From Pseudobutyrivibrio ruminis DSM 9787 (GTDB taxonomy: Bacteria; Bacillota; Clostridia; Lachnospirales; Lachnospiraceae), in NCBI RefSeq assembly GCF_900218035.1, contig NZ_OBMR01000002.1:124001-188000 (forward strand): DNA of 64,000 nt, read 5' to 3'. The notes under the pieces were generated by a model, which was not told the DNA's origin, ran no database searches, and saw only the letters and a list, made by a program, of their open reading frames with translations. The position numbers were made by a program, and so were the translations under genes. This document shows, piece after piece, positions 28,423-36,956 of this stretch. The stretch's first letter is position 1, and each line of letters opens with the position of its first letter.

Positions 28423-29279
28423 TATTTCTCCTCCTTTCCAGCGATATCGTCAGCATATGAAGAATCAGAACCAGATTTCTCTACGTCTTCTGTATTCTTT
28501 GCATTTGCAGTCTGTTTTGTTTCTGTAGGAACAGCCTGTGGCTTAGCAACATCCTTAGGATCAACCGGTGGAACCTCATCAGCCTTGTGAACCAAAGACT
28601 TTCCTGTGCATGCACTTGATAAGCTACAACCTGAGCAATCTCCGCCTAAGCATCCCTGCACTGCTGGAAGTGGCTTGCCCTTTGCTTCCATGTTGCGTCT
28701 AACAACGTTCATAATTGCAACAAGACAACCAAGTACGAAGAAAGCTCCAGGAGCAAGACCAAATAATGTGATGTGATAATCATTAAGAGGTGCAATAACT
28801 GCTCCAAAGATAGATCCGTTTGCAAGAATTTCACGAACAATACCAATAAGAGTAAGTCCTACTGTGAAACCAAGACCCATACCAATACCATCGAACATTG
28901 AAGGTATAACAGGATTCTTGCTAGCGTAGCTCTCTGCACGTCCTAAGATGATACAGTTAACTACGATAAGTGGAATATAAATTCCAAGTGATTCGTATAA
29001 TGAAGGTGTAAAACCTTCCATCAAAAACTGAACAATTGTAACGAAGGATGCAACTACAACGATGAAAGCTGGCATTCTTACTCTATCTGGAATGATATTT
29101 CTAAGTGCAGAAATAAGCATGTTAGATAAAACAAGAACAACTGTTGTAGAAAGACCCATACCAATACCATTAATTGCTGATGTGGTAACAGCAAGTGTTG
29201 GACACATACCAAGCATTAATACAAAGGTAGGATTCTCCTTCCAAAGTCCGTTATAAACTCTTTCTAGGTTCTTATTCAT
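28422..29279 (-). CDS. rnfE: Rnf complex subunit E with cysteine-rich C-terminal tail
   Basis: Membrane subunit related to RnfA. I start at the ATG at 29279, 7 bases after GGAGGTG, giving 285 residues; an upstream in-frame GTG falls inside that Shine-Dalgarno. The conserved cysteines are in GMCPTLAVT (C26) and VNCIILGRAE (C109). After the last helix the protein continues for about 80 residues with four cysteines (C210, C215, C218, C224; pattern CX4CX2CX5C) and then a charged, proline- and serine-rich tail. Typical RnfE proteins are near 200 residues. Start overlaps rnfG by 8 bases. Confidence 0.94.
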   Translation of the reverse strand: MNKNLERVYNGLWKENPTFVLMLGMCPTLAVTTSAINGIGMGLSTTVVLVLSNMLISALRNIIPDRVRMPAFIVVVASFVTIVQFLMEGFTPSLYESLGIYIPLIVVNCIILGRAESYASKNPVIPSMFDGIGMGLGFTVGLTLIGIVREILANGSIFGAVIAPLNDYHITLFGLAPGAFFVLGCLVAIMNVVRRNMEAKGKPLPAVQGCLGGDCSGCSLSSACTGKSLVHKADEVPPVDPKDVAKPQAVPTETKQTANAKNTEDVEKSGSDSSYADDIAGKEEK

Positions 29280-29895
29280 TAGAAGCACCTCCTACAATAG
29301 ATTCGAAGTAGGTGACACATGCGTTAATACCACCTGTCATAGCACGTGATGTTACAGTGGCAGCTGAAATAGCATCTACTTCGCTTGATGAAGATGCGCC
29401 AGTCTTTGTAACTGTAAAGATTTCTGCTGCTCTGTTAATGAACTGAGCTGAGAATGAACCATCACCTGTATCTTTAGCCTTCATACCAAGACCAGCTGTT
29501 TCAGAGATATCTGTAATAGAATAGCCATTGATAATACCATCATTTGTGATACCAACAGAAAATGTAATATTTCCGCCGTAACCAGCAGATGTAGTAACTG
29601 TAAGAACATATCCGATTACGTTGTTTGACGCATCAAGTGCCTCTACACAATTATCGATTGTCTCTGTACCGTATCCTGCCTGATTAACATAATCAGTTGC
29701 AGCTGAAGAATCAAAATCCTCAATTTCAGCGAATGAAGCTGCATCTGCAAATACTGAAGAATATGCTTCCTTCATAGCGTCCTGATGAGCTTTTTCAATA
29801 GGAGCTTTTGTGATTTCGTATACAAGTCCTAAAGCGAAGCCTGCTACAAGAGTAATACAGGTAAGGACTAAAGCGTCTTTTACCAATTTATTCAT
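29272..29895 (-). CDS. rnfG: Rnf complex subunit G (covalent FMN)
   Basis: 207 residues, one N-terminal membrane helix (about 8-27) and an extracytoplasmic FMN-binding domain. The flavinylation motif reads DAISAATVTS with the acceptor threonine T180; the usual glycine before AT is alanine here. GYGGNITFSVGI and AGLGMKA are family marks. FMN attachment requires an ApbE transferase, which is not in this window. Overlaps rnfD by 8 bases. Confidence 0.95.
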   Translation of the reverse strand: MNKLVKDALVLTCITLVAGFALGLVYEITKAPIEKAHQDAMKEAYSSVFADAASFAEIEDFDSSAATDYVNQAGYGTETIDNCVEALDASNNVIGYVLTVTTSAGYGGNITFSVGITNDGIINGYSITDISETAGLGMKAKDTGDGSFSAQFINRAAEIFTVTKTGASSSSEVDAISAATVTSRAMTGGINACVTYFESIVGGASNE

Positions 29896-30826
29896 TAGAC
29901 TTCACCTCCTTTGAAATTCCAAAGGCTCTAGGTACTGTAATCTTCTCGATAAGTGGAACAAGAAGGTTGCTAAAGATGATAGCGTAGCTAACACCCTCTG
30001 CGCTGTTTCCGAAGAATCTGAAGATACCTGTTAAAACACCAAGACAAATACCAAAAAGGACTTTGCCAAGAGGTGTGATTGGTGATGTAACATAATCTGT
30101 CGCCATGAAGAATGCACCAAGCATTAATCCACCACCGCAAAGATGTGCAACAAGGAATGTTGTATCTAATCCATGTCCTCCAAATAAAATAACGAAAATG
30201 GAGAATGTAAGAATATAAACACCAGGAATAACTAAATCAATTACTCCTAATAAAATAAGGATAATTGCTCCAATTAGAATGCAAAGAGCACTAGTCTCAC
30301 CAATTGTACCTGCTGTACGACCAATCAACATATCGAGAGTGTTTACATTACCACCACCGATTGATGTAAGAGGTGTAGGACCAGCAACGCCATCGTACTC
30401 GAAATGAGTCATTGTTCCCGCGAATGAAATAAGCAAGAATACACGTCCACCAAGTGCTGGGTTCATGAAGTTCTGACCTAATCCGCCAAATAACATCTTT
30501 ACAACTACGATTGCAAAAACGCTACCAAGCACTGCCTGCCATACAGGAAGTGTATGTGGTAAGTTGAGTGCAAGAAGAAGTCCAGTAACAGCTGCACTTA
30601 AATCGCCTATTGTATTCTTCTTCCCTACTGCTTTTTCAAATAAGAACTCTGATAATACACAAGATGTGATACATACTGCTATAAGTAATAATGCACGAAT
30701 TCCAAAATTGATAATACCAAATAGTGTAGTTGGCATAAGGGCAATTATCACATATAACATGATAATACTACTGTCGTCCTTCGCTCTGACATGTGGAGAT
30801 GAAGAAACTTTTAATAAATTACTCAC
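29888..30826 (-). CDS. rnfD: Rnf complex subunit D (membrane FMN)
   Basis: 312-residue multi-spanning membrane subunit that carries FMN on a threonine; the likely site is the threonine in GPTPLTS. The N-terminus LLKVSSSPHVRAKDD and the GGLGQNFMNPALGGRVFLL region are typical of NqrB/RnfD. The start codon is GTG at 30826. It is preceded by rnfC with a 17-base gap. Confidence 0.95.
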   Translation of the reverse strand: MSNLLKVSSSPHVRAKDDSSIIMLYVIIALMPTTLFGIINFGIRALLLIAVCITSCVLSEFLFEKAVGKKNTIGDLSAAVTGLLLALNLPHTLPVWQAVLGSVFAIVVVKMLFGGLGQNFMNPALGGRVFLLISFAGTMTHFEYDGVAGPTPLTSIGGGNVNTLDMLIGRTAGTIGETSALCILIGAIILILLGVIDLVIPGVYILTFSIFVILFGGHGLDTTFLVAHLCGGGLMLGAFFMATDYVTSPITPLGKVLFGICLGVLTGIFRFFGNSAEGVSYAIIFSNLLVPLIEKITVPRAFGISKEVKSNE

Positions 30827-30843
30827 TTTCTACCCCATCCTTT

Positions 30844-32163
30844 CTACTTTTTTCTCTTATCTGCAAGAATTTGTTTTTTCATAGTCTTAATTGACTGAGC
30901 AAGTGGCTTTCTAGCTGGGCAAGCAAAGCTGCAGCTACCACATTCAATACATTCAAGACCATACCATTTTTCGAACGTTTCCTTGTCTCCGTGATCAGAG
31001 AACTTAGAAAGTCTAGAAGGTATTAATTTTTCAGGACAAGCCTCAACACATCTACCGCAATTGATACAAGCAGTAGTTTCGTACATTGAAACTTCATCTT
31101 CTGATAAACAAACAAGTGCGCCAGATGTCTTTGTTGTAGGGATATCAGCATCCATAACAGCAAATCCCATCATAGGACCACCTGAAATGATTTTTGCTGG
31201 CTCTCTAACGAATCCGCCAGCTGCTTCAAGGATTTCCTTGCAGCTCATACCGATGCAGATTCTGTAGTTGCGTGGCTCCATAACTGCATCACCAGTAAGT
31301 GTGAAGATACGGTCCATAACTGGCTTTCCTTCAACAATTGCTGTATAGATAGCATTTATAGTAGCAACGTTGTCTACGATACATCCAGCATCAGCAGGAA
31401 GCATCTTTGAGTTAATCTCACGACCTGTGCACGCCTTGATAATCTGACGCTCACCACCCTGAGGATACTTTGTAAGAAGTGGAACCACTTCGATACGTGG
31501 CTCATTCTCAACAAGCTTCTCTAATGATGCAATAACATCAGATTTGTTGTCTTCTACGCCAAGTAAACCTTTTGCCTTTGGGAAAAGCTGAAGAATAATC
31601 TTCATGCCAGTGATAAGCTTTTCTGGCTCTTCAACCATACTTCTATAGTCTGATGTAAGATAAGGTTCACATTCAGCACAGTTTGCAATAATATATTCAA
31701 TCTTCTCAGGATTGTTAGGTGAAAGCTTAACATGAGTAGGGAAACCAGCTCCTCCCATGCCTACGATACCTGCATCCTGAATCTTCTTGATGATTTCTTC
31801 ATTGGAGAGTTTTGTGAAATCCTCGCAAGGTTCAAAACCTGTTTCAATGAATTGGCCATCGCTTTCAATTATGATAGAATTAACCATGTCGCCTGTTGCG
31901 ACGCGTCTTGGCTCAATAGCCTTGACTGTACCGGAAACGCTTGAGAAAATTGGTGCAGACACAAATCCGCCTGCTTCAGCAATTTTCTGACCTCTGAGCA
32001 CACTATCGCCTACTGCGACACATGCTTGTGCTGGTGCACCTATGTGCTGGGATAATGGATATACCATTAAGCCCTGTGGCTTAATATCCTTAATAGGCTT
32101 TTCTTTGGAAAGTTCCTTGCCTTCATAAGGGTGAACGCCACCTTTAAATGTTCTAAGGCCCAT
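30844..32163 (-). CDS. rnfC: Rnf complex subunit C (NADH/FMN, Fe-S)
   Basis: First gene of the rnf operon. It is the peripheral subunit that exchanges electrons with NAD+. I use the ATG at 32163 (MGLRTFKGGVHPYEGKE), 9 bases after GAGGAG; an ATG at 32169 has only 3 bases of spacing. The flavin/NADH region contains GMGGAGFPTHVKL, and the C-terminal two-cluster ferredoxin domain has CINCGRCVEACP and CIECGSCSFACP. About 439 residues, normal for Clostridia. Order rnfCDGEAB is standard. Confidence 0.96.
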   Translation of the reverse strand: MGLRTFKGGVHPYEGKELSKEKPIKDIKPQGLMVYPLSQHIGAPAQACVAVGDSVLRGQKIAEAGGFVSAPIFSSVSGTVKAIEPRRVATGDMVNSIIIESDGQFIETGFEPCEDFTKLSNEEIIKKIQDAGIVGMGGAGFPTHVKLSPNNPEKIEYIIANCAECEPYLTSDYRSMVEEPEKLITGMKIILQLFPKAKGLLGVEDNKSDVIASLEKLVENEPRIEVVPLLTKYPQGGERQIIKACTGREINSKMLPADAGCIVDNVATINAIYTAIVEGKPVMDRIFTLTGDAVMEPRNYRICIGMSCKEILEAAGGFVREPAKIISGGPMMGFAVMDADIPTTKTSGALVCLSEDEVSMYETTACINCGRCVEACPEKLIPSRLSKFSDHGDKETFEKWYGLECIECGSCSFACPARKPLAQSIKTMKKQILADKRKK

Positions 32164-32199
32164 TAGCATTTACTCCTCTCTTTCTTTAACGTTAATTAG

Positions 32200-32208
32200 A
32201 TTATATCA
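32200..32208 (-). promoter_or_regulatory. Extended -10 promoter of the rnf operon
   Basis: TGATATAAT: a perfect TATAAT at 32200-32205 with an upstream TG at the extended -10 position. No good -35 is seen at 16-18 bases, consistent with an extended -10 promoter or an activator-dependent one. Confidence 0.5.
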
Positions 32209-32323
32209 TTTAAAATACTGAAGTAGAGAAAATTTATCATTAATATTGTACATTTTTAAATACCAAAGTATGAAAAATTTGTGTATAATTTAACGAAAAA
32301 AACTCTAAAAGGCGCGTTATATT

Positions 32324-33382
32324 ATGGAAATAATTAAAAATACTTACGAATTAGATAACTTAAGCTATGCAATTGACAAATATTTTGATAAAACCACACT
32401 TTTCTTTGATATTGAGTGTACAGGCCTATCTCCTAGGAAATCTTTCATTTATTTAATTGGATATGCTACAAGAAACGAAAATTCTGTCACTATCACACAG
32501 TTATTGGCAGCAAATGAATCCGAAGAAATCGATATTATTAAAGAATTTGAAAACGTCATGTCTGGGTATGAAAATCTGCTCGGATTCAACTCTACACGAT
32601 TCGATGAATCTTTTATTGTAGAAAGATGTAGAAAATACAATTTCAACACCAAGATTAAATCTAAGAATCATATGGATATGTATTTAAAAACTACAAAAGC
32701 CAGATGCCTTCTTGATCTTCCAAACTATAAACAAAAGACTATCGAGCAATATCTAGGGTTAAATCGCGATGATAAATACAACGGAGGAGAACTTATACCT
32801 GTATACGAAAAATACTCTCAAACAGGCGATTTAGAGTCCAAAAAACTTATTCTTCTCCATAATTATGAAGATGTTCAAGGTATGATATATATTACCGATA
32901 TTTTGGCATACCCTGATTTGTTTAATTCGCAATTACGATATATTTCTCATGAACTCGAATCTAATAAACTCAGATTTATAGTAGAAACTGATATCGCAAT
33001 TCCGAATTCAATTAATAAGCAGCGAGATTACGGTTTATATATTATAAAGGACAATCGTATATACGTTACGTTGGATTTGTTTGACGGAGAACTGGTTACC
33101 TTCCTGCCCGATTACAAGAATTATTACTATCTGATAAATGAGGATATGATAATTCCTAAATCATTAGGAGAAAGCATGGATAAAAACAGTCGACGTCCAG
33201 CTAAAAAACAAGATTGTAAAGTAAAAAAGGAAGGACAATTCCTTGCCCTCCCTGAAAAAATCGATATCGGAACTACCCGATTATTCAAACCTTCGTATGA
33301 AGCAAAGGAGGCATTTGTGGATGTCAATGACATAACTCCTAATCTTCTACTGAAGGTTGTAAGATACATGCTTAAGCACTAG
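32324..33382 (+). CDS. YprB-like RNase H-fold exonuclease
   Basis: 352-residue protein of the RNase_H_2 (DEDD-type) family, like Bacillus YprB. The first exonuclease motif is TTLFFDIECTGLSP (residues about 25-38, acidic D and E), a second is LLGFNSTRFDESFI, and a third lies in the LLHNYEDVQGMIYI stretch. The natural substrate is not known. Unlike Bacillus, no yprA helicase is next to it. A TATAAT lies at 32284-32289 but its -35 is poor. Its stop overlaps the cheR stop by 4 bases on the other strand. Confidence 0.78.
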   Translation: MEIIKNTYELDNLSYAIDKYFDKTTLFFDIECTGLSPRKSFIYLIGYATRNENSVTITQLLAANESEEIDIIKEFENVMSGYENLLGFNSTRFDESFIVERCRKYNFNTKIKSKNHMDMYLKTTKARCLLDLPNYKQKTIEQYLGLNRDDKYNGGELIPVYEKYSQTGDLESKKLILLHNYEDVQGMIYITDILAYPDLFNSQLRYISHELESNKLRFIVETDIAIPNSINKQRDYGLYIIKDNRIYVTLDLFDGELVTFLPDYKNYYYLINEDMIIPKSLGESMDKNSRRPAKKQDCKVKKEGQFLALPEKIDIGTTRLFKPSYEAKEAFVDVNDITPNLLLKVVRYMLKH

Positions 33383-34152
33383 TTTTTCTCATAATAGAAA
33401 GAGTAACGACGCTTATATCCAAGATCTTTATAATTAATAACCTGCTCTGTAGAGCCAATAAATAAAATGCCACCAGGACGAAGTGATTTGCAGAATTTGT
33501 CATAAACTTCGTCCTTTGCTTCATCTGTAAAGTAAATCAATACATTTCGACAAACAATCATATCGTAGTTTGTAGGATATGTATCGCGAAGCAAATTATG
33601 CTCTTTAAATTCTACACACTTCTTTATATCTTCACTTATCTGGAATGAATTTCCTACTGGTGTAAAGTACTTCTTTTTTAAATCTGCAGGAACATTTGCA
33701 ATGCTTTTGGCATTATATAAGCCAACCTTTGCAGTTGCAATTACCTGCTTATCAATGTCAGTTGCAAGAATCTTAATCTTATTAAGAGGAAGATGCTGCG
33801 ATAAAGCCATTACCAAAGAATAAGGCTCATCTCCAGTAGAACAAGCAGCACTCCAAATTTTAAGATTCTGACCAGAATGTTTGATAAGCTCTGGAATGAA
33901 TTCTTTTGTAAGAAGATCCCACTGCTCTGGATTTCTATAAAACTCAGAAACGTTTATAGTGAGGAAATTAACGAACTCATCAAAAACTTCTTTATCACTC
34001 TTTAAAAGAGCAACATAATCGTGATACTCCTTGCATTTATGTTTAGTAACAAGAGAATCGATACGTCTACGCATCTGCTTCTCTTTATAGGAACTTAAAT
34101 CGATTTTAGTAAGATCATAAACCTCTTTCTTGAATCCATCGTAATTGTCCAT
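33379..34152 (-). CDS. cheR: Chemotaxis protein methyltransferase CheR
   Basis: SAM-dependent methyltransferase that methylates glutamates on chemoreceptors for adaptation. The helical N-terminal domain (about 1-70) is followed by the SAM-binding domain with IWSAACSTGDEPYSLVMAL, ILATDIDKQVIATA, and MIVCRNVLIYFTDE. Length 257, normal. It stands alone, away from other che genes; a chemoreceptor is about 27 kb away at 60918-62576. Confidence 0.95.
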   Translation of the reverse strand: MDNYDGFKKEVYDLTKIDLSSYKEKQMRRRIDSLVTKHKCKEYHDYVALLKSDKEVFDEFVNFLTINVSEFYRNPEQWDLLTKEFIPELIKHSGQNLKIWSAACSTGDEPYSLVMALSQHLPLNKIKILATDIDKQVIATAKVGLYNAKSIANVPADLKKKYFTPVGNSFQISEDIKKCVEFKEHNLLRDTYPTNYDMIVCRNVLIYFTDEAKDEVYDKFCKSLRPGGILFIGSTEQVINYKDLGYKRRYSFYYEKN

Positions 34153-34264
34153 ATAATCTTCTCCTATCTATTTTTATATTTCTTTCTGTAACTCGGAATA
34201 GATACATTATATACATTATTTGTGTATTTATTGTTATTTTTCTAAGAATAATTGCATTTGAAAT

Positions 34265-34297
34265 AGAAAAAAGGTCTAGATTTAAAACCTAGACCTT
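34265..34297 (-). terminator. Terminator after the rpsA-like gene
   Basis: Perfect 9-bp stem AAGGTCTAG/CTAGACCTT (34289-34297 with 34271-34279), 9-base loop, then TTTTTT on the minus strand at 34265-34270. Confidence 0.93.
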
Positions 34298-34313
34298 AAA
34301 AATAGTCAAAAGA

Positions 34314-35432
34314 TTATTCTTCTGTAGCAGCTACTTCTTCGATATTTACATCTGCAACATCTGCATCATCAGCAGCCTCTGGCTCAAGAAGAGCCTTGAT
34401 AGAAAGGCTAATCTTCTTCTCAGCATCGTTGAATTCAACAACTTTTGCTTCAATGTCCTGACCAATTGTAAGAACATCTGAAGGCTTTTCAATACGATCC
34501 TTAGAAATCTGAGATACATGAAGAAGTGCATCGATTCCAGGAGCAAGCTCTACGAAAGCACCAAAGTCTTTCATACGAACTACTTTACCCTTTACTACAG
34601 AACCTACTGCATACTTATCTGCAGCGCCGTTCCATGGATTCTCGTTATCGAACTTGCAAGAAAGAGCAATTTTGCCATCCTTGATTTCCTTAACGAATAC
34701 CTTGATTGTATCGCCAACGTTAAGAGTCTTTGTAGGATTCTCAACACGGCCCCAGCTCATCTCTGAGATATGAAGAAGACCATCAGCACCACCTAAATCG
34801 ATGAATGCACCGAAGTCTTTAACATTCTTAACTGTTCCTTCGAATTCCTGTCCAACAGCAATCTTAGACATAAGCTCTTCCTGAGCCTTTGCTCTATCAG
34901 CAACAAGAAGCGTCTTTCTGTTACCAATGATTCTACGACGCTTTGGATCGAACTCTGTGATTACAAAGCTGATTTCCTGACCCTGGTACTTTCCAAGATC
35001 CTTTTCATAAACATCTGATACAAATGAAGCTGGAATAAATACTCTAGCCTCATCAACAACAACTGTAAGGCCACCCTTAAGAACCTTATCAACTGTAGCT
35101 GTAAGAACCTCTCCGCTTTCAAAAGCTTCTGCAAGTCTTTCGTTGCCCTTTTCCTGAGCAAGTCTCTTGTATGAAAGAAGAACCTGACCCTCACCATCAT
35201 TTACCTTGATTACGATAGCTGATAAAGGATCACCAACTTTAACTACAGTAGTAAGATCGACGTTTGATTCATTTGTGTACTCTGAACGTGTTATGATACC
35301 ATCTGACTTGTAACCGATATTTAAAACGATTTCATCTGGCTTTACGCTAATAACAGTACCGTCTACTACCTCTCCATTGTGTATAGTTTTAAATGATTCC
35401 TCCAACATTTGTTCAAAACTCATTTCTGACAT
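34314..35432 (-). CDS. rpsA: S1 RNA-binding domain protein (ribosomal protein S1-like)
   Basis: 372 residues with four S1 domains at about 17-90, 105-175, 192-262 and 278-348. The last two carry the canonical KDFGAFIDLGGADGLLHISE and KDFGAFVELAPGIDALLHVS cores. E. coli S1 has six domains; four-domain S1 proteins are usual in Firmicutes and may help load structured mRNAs or serve other RNA roles. Its start overlaps the end of ispH by 13 bases. cmk-ispH-rpsA is a conserved clostridial cluster, in some species even an IspH-S1 fusion. Confidence 0.92.
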   Translation of the reverse strand: MSEMSFEQMLEESFKTIHNGEVVDGTVISVKPDEIVLNIGYKSDGIITRSEYTNESNVDLTTVVKVGDPLSAIVIKVNDGEGQVLLSYKRLAQEKGNERLAEAFESGEVLTATVDKVLKGGLTVVVDEARVFIPASFVSDVYEKDLGKYQGQEISFVITEFDPKRRRIIGNRKTLLVADRAKAQEELMSKIAVGQEFEGTVKNVKDFGAFIDLGGADGLLHISEMSWGRVENPTKTLNVGDTIKVFVKEIKDGKIALSCKFDNENPWNGAADKYAVGSVVKGKVVRMKDFGAFVELAPGIDALLHVSQISKDRIEKPSDVLTIGQDIEAKVVEFNDAEKKISLSIKALLEPEAADDADVADVNIEEVAATEE

Positions 35433-36265
35433 TTCTTTTGAACCTCCTCAATAATATTGTTTGGGGTGGATGCCCCTGCGGTAATACCTACACTTTCAAT
35501 GGAACTAAGGTCAGATGGCTGGAAATCATCAGCCGTCTGTATATAGTAAGTATTGTTGCATCGTGTTTTGCATATCTCGTACAACTTTTGTGTATTGGAT
35601 GAATTTTTACTTCCAATAACAAGCATAGCATCGACCTGTGACGCAATGTCAAAAGCCTCAACCTGCCTTTTATTAGTCGCATCGCATATTGTATTCAAAA
35701 CAATAATATGATAACCTTTTTGCTTTATAATTTCAACTAATTCTTGAAATTTATTGTGGTTAAAGGTGGTTTGAGAAACAATACAAATAGTATCGTGAGA
35801 ATTAACTGAAAAGTCTTTAGCGCTTTGCTCTCCTGAAATCACAGTATACTTATCTCCGTTAATCCAACCAACTATGCCTCGAACCTCGGGATGATCCGGA
35901 TTTCCAATGATTACAATGTACTCGCCATTCTTAGAATGTTCATCAACTGCACGATGAATCTTTTTTACAAAAGGACATGTAGCATCAATAACATTGTGAC
36001 CAGCAGCCTTCAAACCTTCCTCAACAGCTTTTGTAACACCGTGAGAACGAATGATAACAGTTCCTGGCTCATAATTCTTATTGGAATCCTCGTCCATAAC
36101 CTGAACTCCATGGCTCTCGAAGTCTTTTACAACTTCTTCATTATGAATAATGGGACCATAGGTATAAAGTGGAGAAACTCCCTCTTCTATTTGTTTGTTT
36201 ACAACATCAACAGCTCTTTGCACTCCAAAGCAAAAACCTGCAGATTTAGCTAAGATTACTTCCAT
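35420..36265 (-). CDS. ispH: 4-hydroxy-3-methylbut-2-enyl diphosphate reductase IspH
   Basis: Last step of the MEP isoprenoid pathway, making IPP and DMAPP. The three cluster-ligating cysteines are C12 (GFCFGVQRA), C97 (DATCPFVKK) and C194 (NTICDATNKR); catalytic-site histidines are seen in GPIIHNEEV and NPDHPEV. Length 281, normal. Overlaps the S1 gene by 13 bases. Confidence 0.97.
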   Translation of the reverse strand: MEVILAKSAGFCFGVQRAVDVVNKQIEEGVSPLYTYGPIIHNEEVVKDFESHGVQVMDEDSNKNYEPGTVIIRSHGVTKAVEEGLKAAGHNVIDATCPFVKKIHRAVDEHSKNGEYIVIIGNPDHPEVRGIVGWINGDKYTVISGEQSAKDFSVNSHDTICIVSQTTFNHNKFQELVEIIKQKGYHIIVLNTICDATNKRQVEAFDIASQVDAMLVIGSKNSSNTQKLYEICKTRCNNTYYIQTADDFQPSDLSSIESVGITAGASTPNNIIEEVQKKCQK

Positions 36266-36276
36266 ATATAATACCT

Positions 36277-36933
36277 TTATTTACATAAATCTATAATTGC
36301 AGCAACTACTTCATCAATAGTCATGTCTGAACTATCAACTAATACTGCATCATCAGCCTGCTTCAATGGGCTTATTTCTCTGTGAGAATCTCTGTAATCT
36401 CTCTCTTCGATATCCTTTGCGATTTGATCAAAATCAGGATTAGCACCCTTAGCCTTAAGCTCATCAAAACGTCTCTTCGCTCTGCATTCAACAGAAGCAG
36501 TAAGGAAAACCTTAACATCTGCGTTAGGAAGAACTACTGTACCAATATCTCTTCCATCCATAATTACATCTGTAGTTTTAGCAAGCTCCTGCTGTAAAGC
36601 AACAAGCTTTGTTCTAACTGCAGAATAAACTGATGTTGCGCTGGCCATGTTTCCAACCTCTTCTGTTCTGATAAGACCAGTAACATCCTCGCCATTAAGG
36701 ATTACATGCTGAGCACCATCTTCATATTTAATAGAAACAACTATTTCATCTACCTTTTTAGAAATAGATTTCTCGTCATCTGAAGCGATACCTGCTCTAA
36801 GAAAATAAAGTGCCATTGCTCTATACATAGCACCAGTATCTACATATACATATCCTTTCTTTGCTGCAACAGCTTTAGCTATTGTAGATTTACCTGCACC
36901 TGCAGGTCCGTCGATTGCAACATTCATTGCCAT
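36277..36933 (-). CDS. cmk: Cytidylate kinase
   Basis: Phosphorylates CMP and dCMP. P-loop DGPAGAGKSTIAK is at residues 8-20; VYVDTGAMYRAM and VIMDGRDIGTVVLP are the CMP-binding signatures. Length 218, normal. It lies 11 bases upstream of ispH and 23 bases after the HI0933-type flavoprotein gene. Confidence 0.97.
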   Translation of the reverse strand: MAMNVAIDGPAGAGKSTIAKAVAAKKGYVYVDTGAMYRAMALYFLRAGIASDDEKSISKKVDEIVVSIKYEDGAQHVILNGEDVTGLIRTEEVGNMASATSVYSAVRTKLVALQQELAKTTDVIMDGRDIGTVVLPNADVKVFLTASVECRAKRRFDELKAKGANPDFDQIAKDIEERDYRDSHREISPLKQADDAVLVDSSDMTIDEVVAAIIDLCK

Positions 36934-36956
36934 AATATATATCCTCCGTAAAATAA

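Noticed and set aside
32284-32289. TATAAT upstream of the yprB-like gene as a full promoter
   Set aside because: The -35 region matches the consensus in too few positions; mentioned only under the gene.
34206-34211. TATAAT upstream of cheR as promoter, including a motility sigma factor type
   Set aside because: No matching -35 at 16-18 bases and no sigma-D-like GCCGATAA; left uncalled.
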